The notes under the pieces were generated by a model. The model was given only the letters and a program-made list of their open reading frames with translations. It did not search any database and was not told where the DNA came from. From the NCBI RefSeq assembly GCF_016792905.1, contig NZ_JAEULP010000017.1, positions 62,001 through 126,000 of the forward strand: a DNA stretch of 64,000 bases, read 5' to 3'. Of this stretch, positions 1 to 9,827 are shown piece after piece (position 1 is the stretch's first letter; each line of letters opens with the position of its first letter). The translations under genes and the position numbers were made by a program. This DNA comes from Tabrizicola sp. (GTDB lineage Bacteria > Pseudomonadota > Alphaproteobacteria > Rhodobacterales > Rhodobacteraceae).

Positions 1-2363
1 CGCATCTCGGCCACGTCGGGCTTGACCCGTGCGCCCTGCCCTTTCGCCGCAAGCAGCGCGCGGCGGAAGGCTTCGACCTCTCCGGCCAGCGTGGCCTCAC
101 CCGCCAGCACCCGGGCGCGGGTCAGGGCAAGGTGTTCCCAGGTCCAGGCTTCGTTTTCCTGATAGGTGGTGAAGCTCGGCAGGCTGGTCGCCACCGGCCC
201 GGCCCGGCCCGACGGGCGAAGCCGCATGTCGACCTCGTAAAGCCGCCCCTCCGGCATCTGGGCGGTCAGCGCGGTGACAAGCGCCTGGGTCAGGCGCGAG
301 TAGTAGGGGCGCGTGGCAAGCGGGCGCGGGCCGTCGGATCCTTCGACGCCCTGATCGTCGTAGATCACGATCAGATCGAGGTCCGAGCCCGCGTTCAATC
401 GCGCGGCTCCCATGCTGCCCATGCCGATGACCACAGCCCCGCGCCCCGGCATGGCCCCGTGCTTGCGGATGAAATCGGCGGAGACCTCGGCCCAGATCAC
501 CTGCACCACGGCTTCGGCAAGGTCGGCATATTGCTTGCCGGCCTCGAACCCGTCGATCAGCCCGCGCAGATGGTGGACGCCGATACGGAAATGCCATTCC
601 TTCATCCAGCGCCGGGCCATGTCGAGCCGCCCCTCGTAGTCCGGCGCCGGGGCGAGGCGGGTCGCGAGTTCCGACCGCAGGGCAGCGGTGCCCGGCCAGT
701 CGCCCCAGAAGCTGCCGCCGATCACCCCGTCCAGCACGCTGGCATTGCGCGAGAGGTAGCGGGCGAGCGCAGGGGCCGATCCTGCAATGTCGACGATCAG
801 TTCGACCAGCGTCGGGTTGGCCTCGAAGAGCGCGAAGATCTGCACCCCTGCCGGAAGCCCCGCAAGGAAGCCATCCAGCGCCACCAGCGCCTCGTCCGGG
901 TTGGCGGCCCTGGCGAGTTCCTTGAGGAGCCTCGGGCGAAGGCGGCGGAAGATCGACTGCGCCCGGTCGGAGCGGAGCGCGGGATAGCTTTCCCAGCCCT
1001 TGGTGATCTCGCGCGCCATGTCGGAGAGTTGCGGACCGTCCTCCACGTCGCCCGGGGCGAAGAAGCCCTCGGTCAGTCGGTCGGTGCGGGCGAGGCGATC
1101 CAGCAAGTCGCGGCGGAAATCGGCCTCGCTCTGGCCGCAGAAGGCGGCGATGCGGGCGACGCCTTCGGGGGTCGTCGGCATCGAATGGGTCTGGGCGTCG
1201 TTGACCATCTGGAGCCGGTGTTCCACCTCGCGGTGGGCGCGGTAGAGGGTGGTCAGATCCCTCGCCACCTCGGGCGGGACCCAGCCCTTGTCGGCCAGCG
1301 CCGCCAATCCGCCGACGGTGGTCCGGTCGCGCAGCGAGGGGTCGCGGCCCCCGGCGATGAGCTGGCGGGTCTGGGTGAAGAACTCGATCTCGCGGATGCC
1401 CCCGGCGCCGAGTTTCATGTTGTGGCCCTCAACCGTGATCGGCCCGTGCAGGCCCCGGTGGTCGCGGATGCGGAGCCGCATGTCGTGGGCGTCCTGGATC
1501 GCGACGAAATCCAGGTGCTTGCGCCAGACGAAGGGGGTGAGGGCCTTCAGGAACCGCTCGCCTGCCTGAAGGTCGCCGCCGCAGGGGCGGGCCTTGATAT
1601 AGGCCCCGCGTTCCCAGGTGCGGCCTTCCGCCTCGTAATAGGCCTCGGCGGCGGCCATCGACAGGCAGACGGGCGTGACGGAGGCATCGGGCCGCAGGCG
1701 CAGGTCGGAGCGGAAGACATAGCCGTCGGTCGTGTCGGAGAGGATTGCGGTCATCCGGCGCGTGACCTTGATGAAGCTGGCGCGGGCCTCCTGCTCCTCG
1801 CCCGGATAGCGGGTTTCGTCGAAGAGGCAGATCAGGTCGATGTCGGAGGAGTAGTTAAGTTCGCCCGCCCCCATCTTGCCCATGGCAAGCGCGACCATGC
1901 CGCCCGCAGTGGCGGCGTCGCCCTCGGTGGTACCGGGCAGCTTGCCGCGACGGATCTCCTCGGCGACAAGGGTGGTGAGCGACAGGTGGACCGCGCGGTC
2001 GGCGAGGCGCGTCAGCGCGCCCGTCACCTGCTCCAGCGGCCAGACCCCGCCCAGGTCGCAGAGCGCGGCGAGAAGGGCTGTACGGCGCTTGGCCTCGCGC
2101 AGGGCCAGCGGCAGGGCCTCGGCGGTGGCGCCTTCGGGGGCGGCGAGGGTGGATTCCAGGGCGGTTTCCGGGGCAAGGGCGGCCTCGCGGAGCCAGTCGG
2201 CCTCGCGCAGCATGAGCCCGCGCAGGTAGGGGCTGCATCCAGCCGTGGCGGCCATCAGGTCCATGACCTCGGGTGCGAAGCCTGGCAGATCGGCGCGCAG
2301 GTCGGCGGCGGCGGCGGGGTCGAAGGCGATGGGTGTGCGGGTGATGCGGGCGGCAAGGGTCAT
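1..2363 (-). CDS. glnE: Bifunctional glutamine synthetase adenylyltransferase/adenylyl-removing enzyme, 3' end outside window
   Basis: Controls glutamine synthetase by adding AMP to, or removing it from, its regulatory tyrosine in response to PII signals in the cytoplasm. Reading the minus strand from the ATG at 2363 gives 787 uninterrupted codons to the left edge. Two nucleotidyltransferase centres are visible: MGKMGAGELNYSSDID at about residues 161-176 (adenylyl-removing half) and MGSMGAARLNAGSDLD at about 648-663 (adenylylating half). The family is usually 900-1000 residues, so about 15% of the C-terminus is cut off by the window. It diverges from the YbaK-type gene at 2464 across about 100 bases. 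Confidence 0.95.
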   Translation of the reverse strand, partial: MTLAARITRTPIAFDPAAAADLRADLPGFAPEVMDLMAATAGCSPYLRGLMLREADWLREAALAPETALESTLAAPEGATAEALPLALREAKRRTALLAALCDLGGVWPLEQVTGALTRLADRAVHLSLTTLVAEEIRRGKLPGTTEGDAATAGGMVALAMGKMGAGELNYSSDIDLICLFDETRYPGEEQEARASFIKVTRRMTAILSDTTDGYVFRSDLRLRPDASVTPVCLSMAAAEAYYEAEGRTWERGAYIKARPCGGDLQAGERFLKALTPFVWRKHLDFVAIQDAHDMRLRIRDHRGLHGPITVEGHNMKLGAGGIREIEFFTQTRQLIAGGRDPSLRDRTTVGGLAALADKGWVPPEVARDLTTLYRAHREVEHRLQMVNDAQTHSMPTTPEGVARIAAFCGQSEADFRRDLLDRLARTDRLTEGFFAPGDVEDGPQLSDMAREITKGWESYPALRSDRAQSIFRRLRPRLLKELARAANPDEALVALDGFLAGLPAGVQIFALFEANPTLVELIVDIAGSAPALARYLSRNASVLDGVIGGSFWGDWPGTAALRSELATRLAPAPDYEGRLDMARRWMKEWHFRIGVHHLRGLIDGFEAGKQYADLAEAVVQVIWAEVSADFIRKHGAMPGRGAVVIGMGSMGAARLNAGSDLDLIVIYDDQGVEGSDGPRPLATRPYYSRLTQALVTALTAQMPEGRLYEVDMRLRPSGRAGPVATSLPSFTTYQENEAWTWEHLALTRARVLAGEATLAGEVEAFRRALLAAKGQGARVKPDVAEM

Positions 2364-2463
2364 GGTGCGACCTTGCTGCGGCAGGGCCGAAGGGTCAACC
2401 GCTTCAACGGATTGACCCGATTGGGCCGGGGTGGTTGGCTCGGCTGAGCAATTGGGAGGCGAG

Positions 2464-2931
2464 ATGTCGAAATCATTGGCCCGAGTGGCGGCGGCGCTGC
2501 AGGCCGCGGGGATTCCCTCTGCTCCGGTGGAGGCCAAGGGGGAAATCCGGACGGCAGAAGCGGCTGCGGAGCAGGCGGGGGTCGGGGTCGACCAGATCGT
2601 CAAGTCCATCCTGTTCCAGGGCGAAAGCGGGCGGCTTTACCTGTTCCTGACCGCTGGGGGAAACCGGGTGGACCCAGGCAAGGCGGCTGCAGTGGCGGGG
2701 GAACCCCTGTCGCGGGCGGAGGTCGAGGTGGTGCGGCAGGTCACGGGTTTTGCCATCGGCGGGGTCGCGCCTTTGGGCCACCTGACACCGGCGCCGACGT
2801 TCCTTGACCCGCGGCTGATGGAGTTTGCCGAAGTCTGGGCCGCGGCCGGCACGCCCCGCCACATGTTCCGCGCCACTCCGCAGGACTTGCTTCGGACGAC
2901 CGGGGCCAAGGTGGCCGACTTCACCGGATAG
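2464..2931 (+). CDS. YbaK/ProX-type aminoacyl-tRNA deacylase family protein
   Basis: 155 residues covering one YbaK/aminoacyl-tRNA-editing domain. Such proteins hydrolyse mischarged tRNA in trans, although the substrate cannot be told from sequence here. The core motif QIVKSILF (residues 44-51, with the conserved lysine at 47) and the glycine-rich GFAIGGVAPLGH (95-106) are both present. The start at 2464 is preferred over an in-frame start 33 bases upstream because GGGAGG lies at 2454-2459 with good spacing. The gene stands alone and diverges from glnE. Confidence 0.88.
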   Translation: MSKSLARVAAALQAAGIPSAPVEAKGEIRTAEAAAEQAGVGVDQIVKSILFQGESGRLYLFLTAGGNRVDPGKAAAVAGEPLSRAEVEVVRQVTGFAIGGVAPLGHLTPAPTFLDPRLMEFAEVWAAAGTPRHMFRATPQDLLRTTGAKVADFTG

Positions 2932-2955
2932 GCGGAATCTGGCTCAACGCCGATT

Positions 2956-3033
2956 GATGTAAAAAACTTTCACATCTTCCCTTGCGAGACCGCCGGACAT
3001 GCTCCATCTTCCGTCATGTGAAAAGACTTCACA
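2956..3033. promoter_or_regulatory. Twin imperfect palindromes upstream of the DUF2852 gene (candidate operators)
   Basis: Two 17-base imperfect palindromes of the form TGT-N11-ACA lie at 2958-2974 (TGTAAAAAACTTTCACA) and 3017-3033 (TGTGAAAAGACTTCACA). They share 12 of 17 positions and start 59 bases apart. Flanking bases extend them, with GA before the first and TC after both. The second ends 19 bases before the ATG at 3052. Their position and similarity suggest a dimeric repressor or activator binding twice; the protein is unknown. Confidence 0.5.
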
Positions 3034-3051
3034 TCAAATGGAGACCCGCCG

Positions 3052-3543
3052 ATGTACACGACGACCGACACCGCCCGGCCTGGCGGGATCCGCAACGCCT
3101 TCCGCCGCTCGGAGGCCTGGCTTGACCAGCGCGGCAAATGGGCCTGGATCGCCGCAATGGTCCTTGGCTTCATCATCTTCTGGCCCGTGGGGCTTGCCCT
3201 TCTGGCCTACATGATCTGGGGAAAACACATGTTCGCACGTTCCTGCGGCCACCGCCGCCACCATGACCACCACCACGCCTGGGGCCGCCATGCAATGCGC
3301 GCGGGCCAGCCGACCGGCAACCGCGCCTTCGACGACTACAAGGCCGAGGCGCTGCGTCGCCTGGAGGAAGAGCAGGAGGCGTTCGAAACCTTCCTGCAAC
3401 GCCTGCGGTCGTCGAAGGACAAGTCCGAGTTCGACAGCTTCATGGACGAACGTGCCCGCACCACCGCTGCACAGGACGCCGACGAAGCCGGGGCGGACAC
3501 CGCGACCAAGCCCGAAACGGGCGCACGGCCGGGCGAATACTGA
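3052..3543 (+). CDS. DUF2852 family membrane protein
   Basis: 163 residues of unknown function, recognised as DUF2852 by its overall pattern. One or two membrane helices fill residues 29-57. They are followed by a strikingly His-rich cytoplasmic or periplasmic segment (about 66-80, eight histidines including HHDHHH) and then a charged, probably coiled-coil region (97-120). The His cluster could bind a metal, which is an inference only. GGAG at 3040-3043 supports the start at 3052. Twin palindromes sit in the promoter region and a strong terminator follows, so it looks like a single-gene transcription unit. Confidence 0.8.
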   Translation: MYTTTDTARPGGIRNAFRRSEAWLDQRGKWAWIAAMVLGFIIFWPVGLALLAYMIWGKHMFARSCGHRRHHDHHHAWGRHAMRAGQPTGNRAFDDYKAEALRRLEEEQEAFETFLQRLRSSKDKSEFDSFMDERARTTAAQDADEAGADTATKPETGARPGEY

Positions 3544-3567
3544 TCCCGCCCGCCGCGAAGCCCCCAG

Positions 3568-3597
3568 CCCGCCCGTGTCCCCGCACGGGCGGGTTTT
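3568..3597 (+). terminator. Rho-independent terminator after the DUF2852 gene
   Basis: Perfect 10-base stem CCCGCCCGTG (3568-3577) pairs with CACGGGCGGG (3584-3593) around a 6-base loop, followed by TTTT. It lies 25 bases after the stop of the upstream gene and in the same orientation. Confidence 0.8.
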
Positions 3598-3677
3598 CAT
3601 GTCAGCCGCAGACGACCCTTGGCGGAAGCGCTTTGCCTTGCTAGGCTCCTGCGCATTCCAACCCAGTTTCAAAGCAG

Positions 3678-4505
3678 ATGCGCCACTCCCTTCCCCTGAC
3701 GCCCCAGTTCTACGTGACGGCGCCGCAGCCCTGCCCCTATCTTCCGGGGCGGATGGAGCGGAAGCTGTTCACCGCGCTTCAGGGTGAGCATGCGCAGAAG
3801 CTGAACGACACGCTGTCGAAGCAGGGCTTCCGGCGCAGCCAGAACGTGCTTTACCGCCCCTCCTGCGCCGAATGCTCGGCCTGCCTGTCGGCGCGGATCC
3901 GGGTGGCGGATTTCCAGCCCTCGCGCACCCAGCGGCGCGTGCTGAAGCGCGCCACGGCGCTGAAGCGCAACGCCACAAGCCCCTGGGCCACGGAAGACCA
4001 GTTCCAGCTGTTCCGCCGCTATCTTGACGACCGCCACGCCGATGGCGGCATGGCCGACATGGACATCTTCGAATTTGCCGCGATGATCGAGGAAACCCCG
4101 ATCAAGAGCCGGGTCATCGAATACACCCGCCCCGCCGATGAGGGCGAGCGCGGCCGCCAGCTGGCTGCCGTCTGCCTGACCGATGTCTTCGACGACGGGT
4201 TGTCGATGGTCTACAGCTTCTACGACCCGGCCCTGACCGACATGAGCCTTGGCACCTATGTCATCCTCGACCATGTCGCCATCGCGCGCGAGGCGGGGCT
4301 TCCTTACGTCTACCTCGGCTACTGGGTGCCGGGCAGCCGCAAGATGGGCTACAAGTCCGGTTTCTCGGCGCTGGAGATCTACAAGGGCGGCGAATGGGTG
4401 GCGATGGGCGATGCCGCAGCCCATGTCGCCGACCTGCATCCGCTGTCGGTCGACCCGATCGCCGAACAGGTCGCGCGGATCAGCCTGCCCGACACCCGCC
4501 TCTGA
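3678..4505 (+). CDS. bpt: Aspartate/glutamate leucyltransferase (arginyltransferase-like, N-degron pathway)
   Basis: Transfers leucine from leucyl-tRNA to proteins with N-terminal Asp or Glu, marking them for ClpAP degradation through ClpS. 275 residues, the usual Bpt length. The N-terminal ATE domain has Cys19 and a cysteine cluster at 63, 66 and 69 (CAECSAC). The C-terminal GNAT-like part has [18 protein letters not shown] at 212-229, a family hallmark. It is followed one base after its stop by a VOC-family gene, so the two are probably co-translated. Confidence 0.93.
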   Translation: MRHSLPLTPQFYVTAPQPCPYLPGRMERKLFTALQGEHAQKLNDTLSKQGFRRSQNVLYRPSCAECSACLSARIRVADFQPSRTQRRVLKRATALKRNATSPWATEDQFQLFRRYLDDRHADGGMADMDIFEFAAMIEETPIKSRVIEYTRPADEGERGRQLAAVCLTDVFDDGLSMVYSFYDPALTDMSLGTYVILDHVAIAREAGLPYVYLGYWVPGSRKMGYKSGFSALEIYKGGEWVAMGDAAAHVADLHPLSVDPIAEQVARISLPDTRL

Positions 4506-4506
4506 A

Positions 4507-4911
4507 ATGCCCGCCAGCATCTCTGCCATCGCCCTCGTCGTGCCGGATTATGAGGCCGGGCTCGCATTCTATGTCGGCAAGCTGGGGTTCCGGCTGGTCG
4601 ATGACATCGACCAGGGCCGCAAGCGCTGGGTCGTGGTCGAGCCACCCGGCGGGGGCACAAGGCTGGTGCTGGCCCGCGCCGAGGGGGCGGAGCAGAAGGC
4701 AGCCATCGGCAACCAGGCCGGGGGCCGCGTGTTCCTGTTCCTGGAGACCGACGACTTCGCCCGGGATCATGCCGCGATGCTAGCCGCCGGGGTCAGGTTC
4801 GAGGAGGCGCCCCGGCACGAGCCCTATGGCAGCGTCGCGGTCTGGCGCGACCCGTTCGGCAACCGCTGGGACCTGATCGGCCCGGCCACAGCTGCCGCGC
4901 AATCGCGCTGA
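4507..4911 (+). CDS. VOC (glyoxalase/bleomycin-resistance fold) family protein
   Basis: 134 residues forming one VOC unit: paired beta-alpha-beta-beta-beta halves, beginning at SAIALVVPDYEAGLAFY and closing with VAVWRDPFGNRWDLIGP, where the usual C-terminal metal-ligand Glu is replaced by Asp. The substrate is unknown; members range from glyoxalases to antibiotic-binding proteins. The start at 4507 lies one base after the bpt stop (TGAAATG), favouring translational coupling. The immediately downstream HxlR-type regulator may govern its own gene rather than this one. Confidence 0.82.
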   Translation: MPASISAIALVVPDYEAGLAFYVGKLGFRLVDDIDQGRKRWVVVEPPGGGTRLVLARAEGAEQKAAIGNQAGGRVFLFLETDDFARDHAAMLAAGVRFEEAPRHEPYGSVAVWRDPFGNRWDLIGPATAAAQSR

Positions 4912-4922
4912 AAAGCCATCGG

Positions 4923-4937
4923 GTTACTTGCGGTAAC
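4923..4937. promoter_or_regulatory. Inverted repeat, candidate operator of the HxlR-type regulator
   Basis: GTTAC-TTGCG-GTAAC is a perfect 5+5 inverted repeat located 45 bases before the likely start of the HxlR-family gene at 4982. HxlR/MarR-like regulators usually autoregulate through short palindromes near their promoter. Assignment to this regulator is inferred from position only. Confidence 0.5.
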
Positions 4938-4981
4938 GGGTGCGGGACGCTATCTCAGGTCTGTCCACCACTGGCACCGCC

Positions 4982-5326
4982 ATGACCCTGACCCCGCGCA
5001 AGAACCGCATGCCGCATCCGCGATGTCCGCTTTCGGACTGCATGGCCTTCATCGGGGGTGCATGGACGCCGAACATCCTGTGGTATCTCTCGACCGGGCC
5101 GCGCCGGTTCTCGGAGCTTCGGGGCGACATTCCGCTCGTCTCGGCCAAGGTCTTGACCCAGCGCCTGCGGGAGCTGGAGGATCACGGCCTCTTGTCGCGC
5201 CGGGTGCTGGAAAGCGCTGCCCCTTCCGTGGAATACGCACTGACCCCGTTGGGGCAGGAGTTCCTGCCGGTGATCCGGGCCATCGCGCTGGTCGGCCAGA
5301 AGCTCAAGGATCGGGCAGTCGCCTGA
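4982..5326 (+). CDS. HxlR-family winged-helix transcriptional regulator
   Basis: 114 residues, typical of the family. An N-terminal cysteine-containing motif, CPLSDCMAFIGGAW (15-28), resembles the CP-x-GGKW start of HxlR proteins. The winged helix follows, including RRFSELRGDIP and LTQRLRELEDHGLL. Cys15 and Cys20 could act as a thiol or electrophile sensor, as known for YodB/HypR-type relatives, but this is not shown here. A GTG in frame at 4940 overlaps the palindromic region, so the ATG at 4982 is preferred. Confidence 0.88.
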   Translation: MTLTPRKNRMPHPRCPLSDCMAFIGGAWTPNILWYLSTGPRRFSELRGDIPLVSAKVLTQRLRELEDHGLLSRRVLESAAPSVEYALTPLGQEFLPVIRAIALVGQKLKDRAVA

Positions 5327-5443
5327 CCTTGCGTCAGGTATTTTCACCTCTGGCGGTTGAGTTCTTGGCGAGCGGCGCCTGATCGCTTAGCCTTTCCCAT
5401 GGCACGCCGAACCAAGGGCGGCCGACATGGGAGGGGTAACGGG

Positions 5444-6061
5444 ATGCAGGCATTGCTTGCTGTCTCACGCGGGATCGACCGCGTGAACGAGATAGTCGGA
5501 AAATCGGTGATGTGGCTGATCCTGCTGGCCGTGCTGGTCAGCTCGGGCAATGCCATCGTCCGAAAACTGTTCAACTGGTCGTCAAATTCGCTGCTGGAAT
5601 TGCAGTGGTATCTGTTCGGCGCGGCCTTCATGGGGGCGGCGGCCTATACGCTGCAACAGAACGAACATATCCGGATCGACGTGTTCTACGGCACGCTGAA
5701 GCGCAGCACGCAGCACTGGATCGACCTTCTGGGCCATCTGTTCTTCACCCTGCCCTTCGTCGTGCTGATGACCTGGCTGCTGGTGCCCTACACGCTGCAG
5801 GCCTACCATTCCGGCCAGATCTCCACCAACGCGGGCGGGCTGATCATCTGGCCGGCCCGGGCGATCCTGGCGCTGGGCTTCGCGCTCCTCATCGCGCAGG
5901 CCGTCTCGGAGATCATCAAGAAGATTGCCGTCATGCAGGGGCTGATCGAGGACCCCCACCCCTTCGTCTCGGCGCATGAGGCGGCGGAACTGGAAGGCGC
6001 GCAACTGGCCGATACGGTCACGAAGCTGGCCGCGGACGACCTGGCCGGGGAGAAGCGCTGA
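5444..6061 (+). CDS. TRAP transporter small permease, DctQ type
   Basis: 205 residues with four predicted membrane helices (about 24-45, 56-75, 95-120 and 140-165). It is the small membrane subunit of a Na+-coupled tripartite ATP-independent periplasmic transporter for an organic acid. The start at 5444 has a GGGAGGGG ribosome site and gives an N-terminus of normal length. It overlaps the large permease gene by one base (TGATG at 6059-6063), giving translational coupling. The C-terminal tail of about 40 residues is acidic and soluble. Confidence 0.93.
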   Translation: MQALLAVSRGIDRVNEIVGKSVMWLILLAVLVSSGNAIVRKLFNWSSNSLLELQWYLFGAAFMGAAAYTLQQNEHIRIDVFYGTLKRSTQHWIDLLGHLFFTLPFVVLMTWLLVPYTLQAYHSGQISTNAGGLIIWPARAILALGFALLIAQAVSEIIKKIAVMQGLIEDPHPFVSAHEAAELEGAQLADTVTKLAADDLAGEKR

Positions 6062-7830
6062 TGCTGGAATTCATCGCCATCAACATGGCTCCGATCATGT
6101 TCGCGAGCCTGATCGTGTTCCTGCTGCTCGGCTATCCCGTGGCCTTCTCGCTGGCGGCGAATGGCCTGGTGTTCTTTGCCGTCGGCGTCTGGCTGGCGCC
6201 CTGGTCGGCCGGGACGATCACGCTCGACTGGTCGCTGATCGGCACCATGCCGCAACGGGTCTGGGGGACGCTGTCGAACGACACGCTTCTGGCCATACCC
6301 TTCTTCACCTTCATGGGGATCGTGCTGGAGCGATCCGGCATGGCCGAGGACCTTCTGGACACCGTGGGCCAGCTCTTTGGCCCGATCCGCGGTGGCCTTG
6401 CCTATGCGGTGATCATCGTGGGCGCGCTTCTGGCCGCCACAACGGGGGTCGTCGCGGCAAGCGTGATCGCCATGGGGCTGATCTCGCTGCCGATCATGCT
6501 GCGCTATGGCTATGACCGGCGGGTGGCGTCCGGCGTCATCGCCGCATCCGGCACGCTGGCCCAGATCATCCCGCCGTCGCTGGTGCTGATCGTGCTGGCC
6601 GACCAGCTCGGCCGGTCGGTCGGCGACATGTATGCCGGTGCCATCATCCCGGGCCTCGTCCTGACCGGGCTTTACATGGCCTATATCTTTGCCGTCTCGA
6701 TCCTGCGGCCCGACTGGGTTCCGGCGCTCCCGCCCGAGGCACGAACGCTGGGCCATGGCGTGACCTCGCTTCTGGTCGCGATCCTGGTCTGCATCGGCAT
6801 CGGTTACGCCGCGCATGTCCGGCTGTCCCCTACGCAGGGCGCCAATGCCGACATCCTGGGGGCGACCGTGGGCGTCCTGGTGATCTATGCCTATGCGGTT
6901 CTCGACAAGTCCCTGAAACTGAACAGCATGTCGCGGCTGGCGCAGCAGTTCATCATCGTGCTGATCCCGCCGCTTGCGCTGGTGTTCCTGGTCCTTGGCA
7001 CCATCTTCCTTGGCATCGCCACCCCGACCGAAGGCGGCGCGATGGGCGCGCTTGGCGCCATGGTGCTGGCGGCGATGAAGGGGCGGCTCAACTATTCGGT
7101 GATCACTCAGGCCCTCGCCTCGACCACCCGACTGTCGGCCTTCGTCATGTTCATCCTGATCGGCGCGCGGATGTTCAGCCTGACCTTCTACGGCGTGAAC
7201 GGCCATGTCTGGGTCGAACACCTGCTGGTCAGCCTGCCGGGAGGTGAGACCGGGTTCCTGATCTTCGTTTCGGTCCTGGTGTTCTTCCTGGCCTTCTTCC
7301 TCGACTTCTTCGAACTCGCGTTCATCATCGTCCCCCTGCTGGTCGCCCCGGCCGAGGCGCTGGGGATCGACCTGATCTGGTTCGGGGTGATCCTGGCGGT
7401 GAACATGCAGACCTCGTTCATGCACCCCCCCTTCGGCTTTGCGCTCTTCTACCTGCGCTCGGTGGCACCGCGCGCGCCTTACGTCGACAAGGTCACGGGC
7501 GCGCGGCTGGCGGGCGTGTCGACGGGGCAGATCTACTGGGGGGCGGTGCCCTTCGTTGTGATCCAGGTCGTGATGATCGGCATCACCATCGCCTTCCCCT
7601 CGATGGTCATGCACTACAAGGGGGCGGTGGTGGACCCGTCGACCATCGAGATCAAGGTGCCAACCCTGACACCTCTTGCCCCGAGCGGCGGAGCAACCCT
7701 GGGCGGGCCGACGCTCGGCGCGCCGAAACTGGGCGAGCCGAACCTTGGCGGGGCGCCTGATCCGGCACCGGCCGAGGGCGGCACGGCCCCTGCCCTGCCG
7801 AAACTGGGCGCGCCGGTGGTGAACCCCTGA
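6061..7830 (+). CDS. TRAP transporter large permease, DctM type, with repetitive C-terminal tail
   Basis: 589 residues, a multi-helix transporter subunit of the DctM family that carries substrate with sodium. It is longer than classic DctM (about 430), partly because of extra loops and partly because of a tail after the last helix. The tail (about residues 540-589) is rich in Pro, Gly and Leu, with five near-repeats of the form P-x-L-G-x (ATLGG, PTLGA, PKLGE, PNLGG, PKLGA). The role of the tail is unknown. It forms one transcription unit with DctQ and ends before a bidirectional terminator. Confidence 0.93.
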   Translation: MLEFIAINMAPIMFASLIVFLLLGYPVAFSLAANGLVFFAVGVWLAPWSAGTITLDWSLIGTMPQRVWGTLSNDTLLAIPFFTFMGIVLERSGMAEDLLDTVGQLFGPIRGGLAYAVIIVGALLAATTGVVAASVIAMGLISLPIMLRYGYDRRVASGVIAASGTLAQIIPPSLVLIVLADQLGRSVGDMYAGAIIPGLVLTGLYMAYIFAVSILRPDWVPALPPEARTLGHGVTSLLVAILVCIGIGYAAHVRLSPTQGANADILGATVGVLVIYAYAVLDKSLKLNSMSRLAQQFIIVLIPPLALVFLVLGTIFLGIATPTEGGAMGALGAMVLAAMKGRLNYSVITQALASTTRLSAFVMFILIGARMFSLTFYGVNGHVWVEHLLVSLPGGETGFLIFVSVLVFFLAFFLDFFELAFIIVPLLVAPAEALGIDLIWFGVILAVNMQTSFMHPPFGFALFYLRSVAPRAPYVDKVTGARLAGVSTGQIYWGAVPFVVIQVVMIGITIAFPSMVMHYKGAVVDPSTIEIKVPTLTPLAPSGGATLGGPTLGAPKLGEPNLGGAPDPAPAEGGTAPALPKLGAPVVNP

Positions 7831-7848
7831 CGACACAGCCGAAACGCA

Positions 7849-7880
7849 AAAGGCCCCGGAGCGATCCGGGGCCTTTCCTT
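7849..7880. terminator. Bidirectional terminator between the convergent TRAP genes
   Basis: AAAGGCCCCGGA (7849-7860) and TCCGGGGCCTTT (7865-7876) form a perfect 12-base stem with a 4-base loop. The T-run (CCTTTT) follows on the plus strand and an A-run precedes it, so it can stop transcription of both dctM (plus) and the solute-binding gene (minus). Confidence 0.9.
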
Positions 7881-7894
7881 TTCCCGCGACGCGA

Positions 7895-9052
<1,158 letters not shown>

Positions 9053-9266
9053 TTAATCGTGGGCAAAGCCTAAAGAGCCTTCTCCGCCTTGAGAACCCAA
9101 AACTGACGAAGCTGAGGAAAACCGTAGCCTTCCCTTGGGTCAACCATGCGCGGGCTTGGCCAGGACGCCCGGCTGGCGCTATCCTTTGTGCTGCACATGC
9201 CTGCCGCGTCGGCACTGCCTGTTTCCTGGGCGGGCCGATACAACCGCAAACAGAATCGGCCCATCC

Positions 9267-9668
9267 ATGTTCAGCTACGTCTCGCTTGGCACCCGCGACA
9301 TTGCCCGCGCCACCCTGTTCTATGACGCCGTGCTGGCTCCGCTCGGCCACGCCCGGATTGCCGATTACGACCCCGACGGCACCAGCGCCGCATGGGGCAC
9401 CGACGATCCCGGCCCGCATCTCTGGGTCACGCAGCCGTTCGACGGCAATCCCGCCAGCGCGGGCAACGGCACGATGGTGTCGTTCCTGGCCGCAACCCGT
9501 GCGGCGGTCGACGCTTTCCACGCAGCGGCGCTGGCCCATGGCGGCACTGACGAAGGCGCGCCGGGCCTGCGCCCGCAATACGGGCCGTCCTTCTATGCCG
9601 GATATGTCCGCGACCCCGATGGCAACAAGCTGAACGCGGTCTGCTACAGCGAGGAAGACGCGGGTTGA
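9267..9668 (+). CDS. VOC family protein
   Basis: 133 residues with the glyoxalase/VOC fold: starts MFSYVSLGTRDIARATLFYD and ends GYVRDPDGNKLNAVCY. The pattern resembles small glyoxalase-like proteins encoded singly in many alphaproteobacteria; the function is not assigned. Its predicted start is the first ATG in the domain and fits the usual N-terminus. It lies alone between the TRAP receptor gene (divergent) and the ilv leader region. Confidence 0.82.
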   Translation: MFSYVSLGTRDIARATLFYDAVLAPLGHARIADYDPDGTSAAWGTDDPGPHLWVTQPFDGNPASAGNGTMVSFLAATRAAVDAFHAAALAHGGTDEGAPGLRPQYGPSFYAGYVRDPDGNKLNAVCYSEEDAG

Positions 9669-9771
9669 GGCGATGGAGACATGGTTGCAAAAGTTGCGCA
9701 TCGCGGCATCGTGCCGCAACAAAAGTTCAAAAATCACGCCGCACTGCGACATTTTCGTATTGCAAATCCGG

Positions 9772-9800
9772 TTGACGCCCGGCATATCCCCCCATACTGT
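9772..9800 (+). promoter_or_regulatory. ilvB: Candidate sigma-70 promoter of the ilvBN leader
   Basis: TTGACG (9772-9777) fits a -35 box and TACTGT (9795-9800), 17 bases downstream, can serve as the -10. The predicted start of transcription, near 9806, would leave about 20 bases before the leader-peptide ATG. The -10 is a poor match to consensus, so confidence is moderate. Confidence 0.45.
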
Positions 9801-9827
9801 TCCGACCGAACGTCAAGGGATGGGCCA

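Noticed and set aside
132-2447. A 771-codon open frame on the plus strand
   Set aside because: It is antisense to glnE. Its translation is low-complexity (Gly/Arg/Ala) without domains, while the minus strand encodes both GlnE catalytic motifs.
5803-7836. Long minus-strand frame opposite the TRAP permease
   Set aside because: The Asp/His/Arg-rich translation is the usual antisense shadow of a GC-rich membrane protein gene; the plus strand is DctM.
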